Source: Siminovitchia sp047228825
GTDB taxonomy: Bacteria > Bacillota > Bacilli > Bacillales > Bacillaceae_C
Direction of reading: 5' to 3'
Length of the DNA: 64,000 nucleotides
NCBI RefSeq assembly: GCF_047228825.1
Contig: NZ_JBFEGN010000003.1
Location: 72,141 to 136,140 of the forward strand
The notes under the pieces are model-generated. The model worked only from the letters and a program-made list of their open reading frames with translations, did not search any database and was not told the origin of the DNA. The position numbers were made by a program, and so were the translations under genes. Each line of letters opens with the position of its first letter. The first letter of the stretch is position 1. This document shows positions 61,700-64,000 of the stretch, piece by piece.

Positions 61700-62821
61700 T
61701 TGGGTACAATGATACATCGATCCAAAACCCGCCCGGTAAAAGTTGGCAATTTAACAATCGGCGGAAGCAACGAAGTGATCATACAAAGCATGACAACATC
61801 CAAAACACATGATGTGGATGCAACGGTAAAAGAAATTGCCCGCCTCGAAGAAGCCGGATGCCAAATCGTAAGGGTCGCCTGCCCTGACGAAAGAGCCGCA
61901 AATGCCATTCCGGAAATTAAAAAGCGAATTAATATTCCACTTGTCGTGGATATCCATTTTGATTATCGTCTTGCCTTAAAAGCAATCGAAGGCGGGGCGG
62001 ACAAAATCCGGATCAACCCGGGAAATATCGGAAAAAGGGAAAAAGTGGAAGCCGTTGTAAAAGCGGCGAAAGAAAAAGGGATTCCGATCCGCATCGGGGT
62101 CAATGCCGGCAGCCTGGAAAGACATATTCTAAACAAATACGGCTATCCTACGGCCGATGGTATGGTCGAAAGCGCCTTGCATCATATAAAAATTCTGGAA
62201 GATCTCGATTTCCATGATATTATCGTTTCGTTAAAAGCTTCGGATGTCAACCTGGCCATTGAGGCTTATGAAAAAGCCGCCATGGCATTTGACTATCCGC
62301 TGCATCTCGGGATTACAGAAAGCGGAACTTTGTTCGCCGGAACAGTCAAGAGTGCAGCCGGACTCGGAGCGATTTTAAGCAGGGGGATAGGCAATACCAT
62401 GCGCATTTCTTTGAGCGCAGACCCGGTTGAAGAAGTAAAAGTGGCCAGAGAATTGCTGAAAGCGTTCGGCCTTATTTCCAATGCGGCAACGCTTGTTTCC
62501 TGCCCAACGTGCGGAAGAATCGAAATTGACCTCATCAGCATCGCCAATGAAGTGGAAGAATACATTCAAAAAATCAAGGCCCCGCTGAAAATCTCTGTTC
62601 TGGGCTGTGCGGTAAACGGACCTGGTGAAGCCCGTGAGGCTGATATCGGAATCGCCGGTGCCCGCGGTGAAGGCTTGCTGTTTAAAAAAGGGAAAACCGT
62701 ACGCAAAGTGCCCGAGGAAACGATGGTGGAAGAACTGAAAAAAGAAATCGACATCATGGCCGAAGAATATTTCAAAAAGCAGGCGGAAGAAGCTAAAAAA
62801 GACGAAATCCAAAAAGTATAA
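61700..62821 (+). CDS. ispG: 4-hydroxy-3-methylbut-2-en-1-yl diphosphate synthase
   Basis: [4Fe-4S] enzyme of the MEP isoprenoid pathway, reducing MEcPP to HMBPP. 373 residues: TIM barrel with IIQSMTTSKTHDV and RIGVNAGSLE, and the C-terminal cluster domain with Cys in SCPTCGR and LGCAVNGPGEA. TTG start at 61700 follows AAGGAGAG; the ATG three codons later is possible. The frame runs upstream to 61592 but into yqfZ. Third isoprenoid gene in the window after dxs and ispA. Confidence 0.96.
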   Translation: MGTMIHRSKTRPVKVGNLTIGGSNEVIIQSMTTSKTHDVDATVKEIARLEEAGCQIVRVACPDERAANAIPEIKKRINIPLVVDIHFDYRLALKAIEGGADKIRINPGNIGKREKVEAVVKAAKEKGIPIRIGVNAGSLERHILNKYGYPTADGMVESALHHIKILEDLDFHDIIVSLKASDVNLAIEAYEKAAMAFDYPLHLGITESGTLFAGTVKSAAGLGAILSRGIGNTMRISLSADPVEEVKVARELLKAFGLISNAATLVSCPTCGRIEIDLISIANEVEEYIQKIKAPLKISVLGCAVNGPGEAREADIGIAGARGEGLLFKKGKTVRKVPEETMVEELKKEIDIMAEEYFKKQAEEAKKDEIQKV

Positions 62822-62847
62822 AAAGCACGGGAGACCGTGCTTTTTGT
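62820..62847. terminator. Terminator between ispG and yqfX
   Basis: AAAAAGCACGG-GAGA-CCGTGCTTTTTG between convergent genes; serves both. Confidence 0.88.
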
Positions 62848-63186
62848 CTATATAAAAGGCAAGAAGAAATAATGGAGAAACAGGGAAAAAGCGGCGATCG
62901 AAACCGCCCAGCCTCCAATGAGCTTCTCCCCCCGGATCATCGCAGGAATGGACAGCAGCGCCCCGGCGATGCCAAGGATGCCCGGCAGGACAAAAAGTGA
63001 TACAATTCCCAAAGCCAGGGATGTATAGGCGATCATCCGGGGTGAAAATCCTTCATTTGCCCGATTCGATTCCTCCACTGTAAAATCCGGCACCAGCTCG
63101 GCGGCTGTCTCTTCCTGTTGTTCATCAGTGAGATCCTTTGTTTCTTTTCCTCCATGATTATCATTTTTCGGCTTATGTTCAGACAT
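62848..63186 (-). CDS. yqfX: Membrane protein YqfX
   Basis: 112 residues: an acidic, polar N-terminal half (HKPKNDNHGGKETKDL) and two hydrophobic helices (about 50-80 and 90-110) with GIAGALLSIPAMIRGEKLIGGWAV (in part), a DUF4190-like arrangement. Matches YqfX by position. Function unknown. ATG at 63186 after AGAGGGGG. Confidence 0.83.
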   Translation of the reverse strand: MSEHKPKNDNHGGKETKDLTDEQQEETAAELVPDFTVEESNRANEGFSPRMIAYTSLALGIVSLFVLPGILGIAGALLSIPAMIRGEKLIGGWAVSIAAFSLFLHYFFLPFI

Positions 63187-63246
63187 ACACTTTCCCCCTC
63201 TTCTATTCAGTATGTATATTGTGTACAGGGCCCCGTCCTTTCATAA

Positions 63247-63261
63247 TGGCAATGATTGCCA
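63247..63261. promoter_or_regulatory. 7-1-7 palindrome upstream of yqfW (candidate Fur-family operator)
   Basis: TGGCAAT-G-ATTGCCA is a perfect 7-1-7 inverted repeat, the architecture of Fur/Zur/PerR operators, followed by an overlapping AATGATT/AATCATT pair. It lies between yqfX and yqfW, about 30 bp upstream of a TACAAT -10. The half-site is not a standard Fur, Zur or PerR sequence, so the regulator is open. Confidence 0.4.
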
Positions 63262-63337
63262 ATCATTTTATAAATAGTCGGGAAATATGGTACAATAAGG
63301 TGGATAAAAGGAAAGCATAAGGGAGTTTTTTATACCG

Positions 63338-63934
63338 ATGCAAAAACGATTAGGAATTGACATAGACGGTACAGTTACATGCCCTACATCCCTGATCCCA
63401 TTTATTAACAAGTCTTTTAACTTGAATATTACGCTGGAAGATCTGACTGAATACGAGTTGACGGAATGTCTCGACCTGCCGAAGGAAGCGATTTACCAAT
63501 GGTTCGTCCAAACGGAACCGTTAATTTACAAGGAATCCCCCATTGCCGCAGGAGCCAGGCAAGTTTTGAAAAAATGGGTAAAACAGCATGAGCTTTATTT
63601 TATCAGTGCCAGGCAAAACACATTGCTGGATGTGACGGAACAATGGTTTCAAAAGCATGAGCTGGATTACCACCATATTGAATTGATCGGGACTCATGAT
63701 AAAGTTTCCACGGCAAAAAAACATCACGTGGACATGTTTTTTGAAGACAAACACGATAATGCCGTGGCGATTTCGGAAGAGCTCGACATTCCGGTCATCC
63801 TATTTGACACACCATACAATCGAAAGCCGGCACCAAAACAGGTCATCCGCGTCCATCATTGGAAAGAAGCGGAACAGTGGGTGGATAACCTGTTCGGAAA
63901 GACGCACAAAAATCGAGTAGGAGGGGGTGACTAG
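63338..63934 (+). CDS. yqfW: HAD-superfamily nucleotidase-like protein YqfW, 3' end altered by intron
   Basis: 198 residues. HAD motif I GIDIDGTVT (Asp8, Asp10), motif II FISAR, and acidic motif FFEDKHDNA. Resembles 5'(3')-deoxyribonucleotidase-like YqfW of B. subtilis (about 193 residues). The last six or seven residues (RVGGGD) and the stop codon come from the end of a group II intron inserted on the opposite strand at about 63912, so only the extreme C-terminus is changed and activity may be retained. ATG at 63338. Confidence 0.88.
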   Translation: MQKRLGIDIDGTVTCPTSLIPFINKSFNLNITLEDLTEYELTECLDLPKEAIYQWFVQTEPLIYKESPIAAGARQVLKKWVKQHELYFISARQNTLLDVTEQWFQKHELDYHHIELIGTHDKVSTAKKHHVDMFFEDKHDNAVAISEELDIPVILFDTPYNRKPAPKQVIRVHHWKEAEQWVDNLFGKTHKNRVGGGD

Positions 63935-64000
63935 CCCCCGACCTCTCACGCCACCGTACGTACCGTTCAGTATACGGCGGTTCAATTAAGATGAATAACG
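63912..64000 (-). mobile_element. 3' end (domains V and VI) of a group II intron
   Basis: The minus strand reads GAACCGCCGTATACTGAACG, then GTACGTACGGTGGCGTGAGA, then a GGGGGCTAGTCACCCCC hairpin and CCTACTCGAT. This is the domain V plus domain VI tail seen in many bacterial group II introns with an ltrA-type reverse transcriptase. The reverse transcriptase and 5' end lie beyond the right edge. The 3' splice boundary is near 63912, inside the end of yqfW. Confidence 0.75.

Overview
The window is a piece of a Bacillaceae chromosome (Firmicutes, endospore former). Gene content and order follow the Bacillus subtilis stretch from the bkd operon to yqfW. It carries a complete spoIIIAA-AH operon, spo0A and spoIVB, and genes for competence (comG), the glycine cleavage system and fatty acid synthesis (accBC). 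Base composition looks moderate (mid-40s % G+C by eye). The OLE RNA/OapA module and a B12-dependent ribonucleotide reductase suggest an anaerobe-tolerant, thermophilic or otherwise extremophilic Bacillaceae (Caldibacillus/Parageobacillus/Aeribacillus-like). The exact genus is an inference.

Layout, left to right. 1-1827: partial lpdV and leucine dehydrogenase (bcd), without the buk, ptb and bkdR genes seen in B. subtilis. 1980-7898: yqzF, yqiK, spo0A, spoIVB, recN and argR. 8008-12026: tlyA-like methyltransferase, dxs, the OLE-associated membrane protein OapA and a ~590-nt OLE RNA with its own strong promoter. This is the most unusual system in the window. 12043-18296: ispA, xseB, xseA, folD, nusB, yqhY, accC and accB. 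18463-23540: the eight-gene spoIIIA operon. 23600-27400: an accessory interval with structured non-coding DNA, a membrane diguanylate cyclase, a decayed Rpn-type nuclease/transposase, aroK and a type I aroD. 27528-31630: efp, papA, yqhR, yqhP and a patatin-like phospholipase. 31775-35080: class II ribonucleotide reductase nrdJ under a pair of NrdR boxes, then yqhL. 35110-39296: gcvT-gcvPA-gcvPB under a tandem glycine riboswitch. 39433-41893: yqhH and yqhG. 41894-44428: an accessory interval holding a 52-bp tandem repeat, a low-G+C ECF sigma/anti-sigma pair, a coiled-coil protein and a dispersed repeat. It sits where B. subtilis has sinIR and tapA-sipW-tasA. 44429-48445: yqzE and the comG operon. 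48676-56323: yqgY, yqgX, yqgW, an LtaS-type synthase, yqgQ, rhomboid gluP, yqgO, yqgN, rpmG and two small membrane proteins. 56365-63934: pbpA, an MFS protein, sodA, yqgC, yqfZ, ispG, yqfX and yqfW. The window ends inside a minus-strand group II intron (domains V-VI visible) that lies across the 3' end of yqfW.

How the parts fit. dxs, ispA and ispG are all steps of isoprenoid synthesis; the OLE/OapA pair lies between the first two, as in other OLE-bearing genomes. spo0A, spoIVB and spoIIIA drive sporulation and forespore-mother cell signalling. folD, yqgN and gcvT-PA-PB handle one-carbon units. accB/accC start fatty acid synthesis. Most transcription units are short and end in clear intrinsic terminators, which are listed. 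Coordinates use the start codon best supported by ribosome-binding site and family alignment; many of these starts are TTG.
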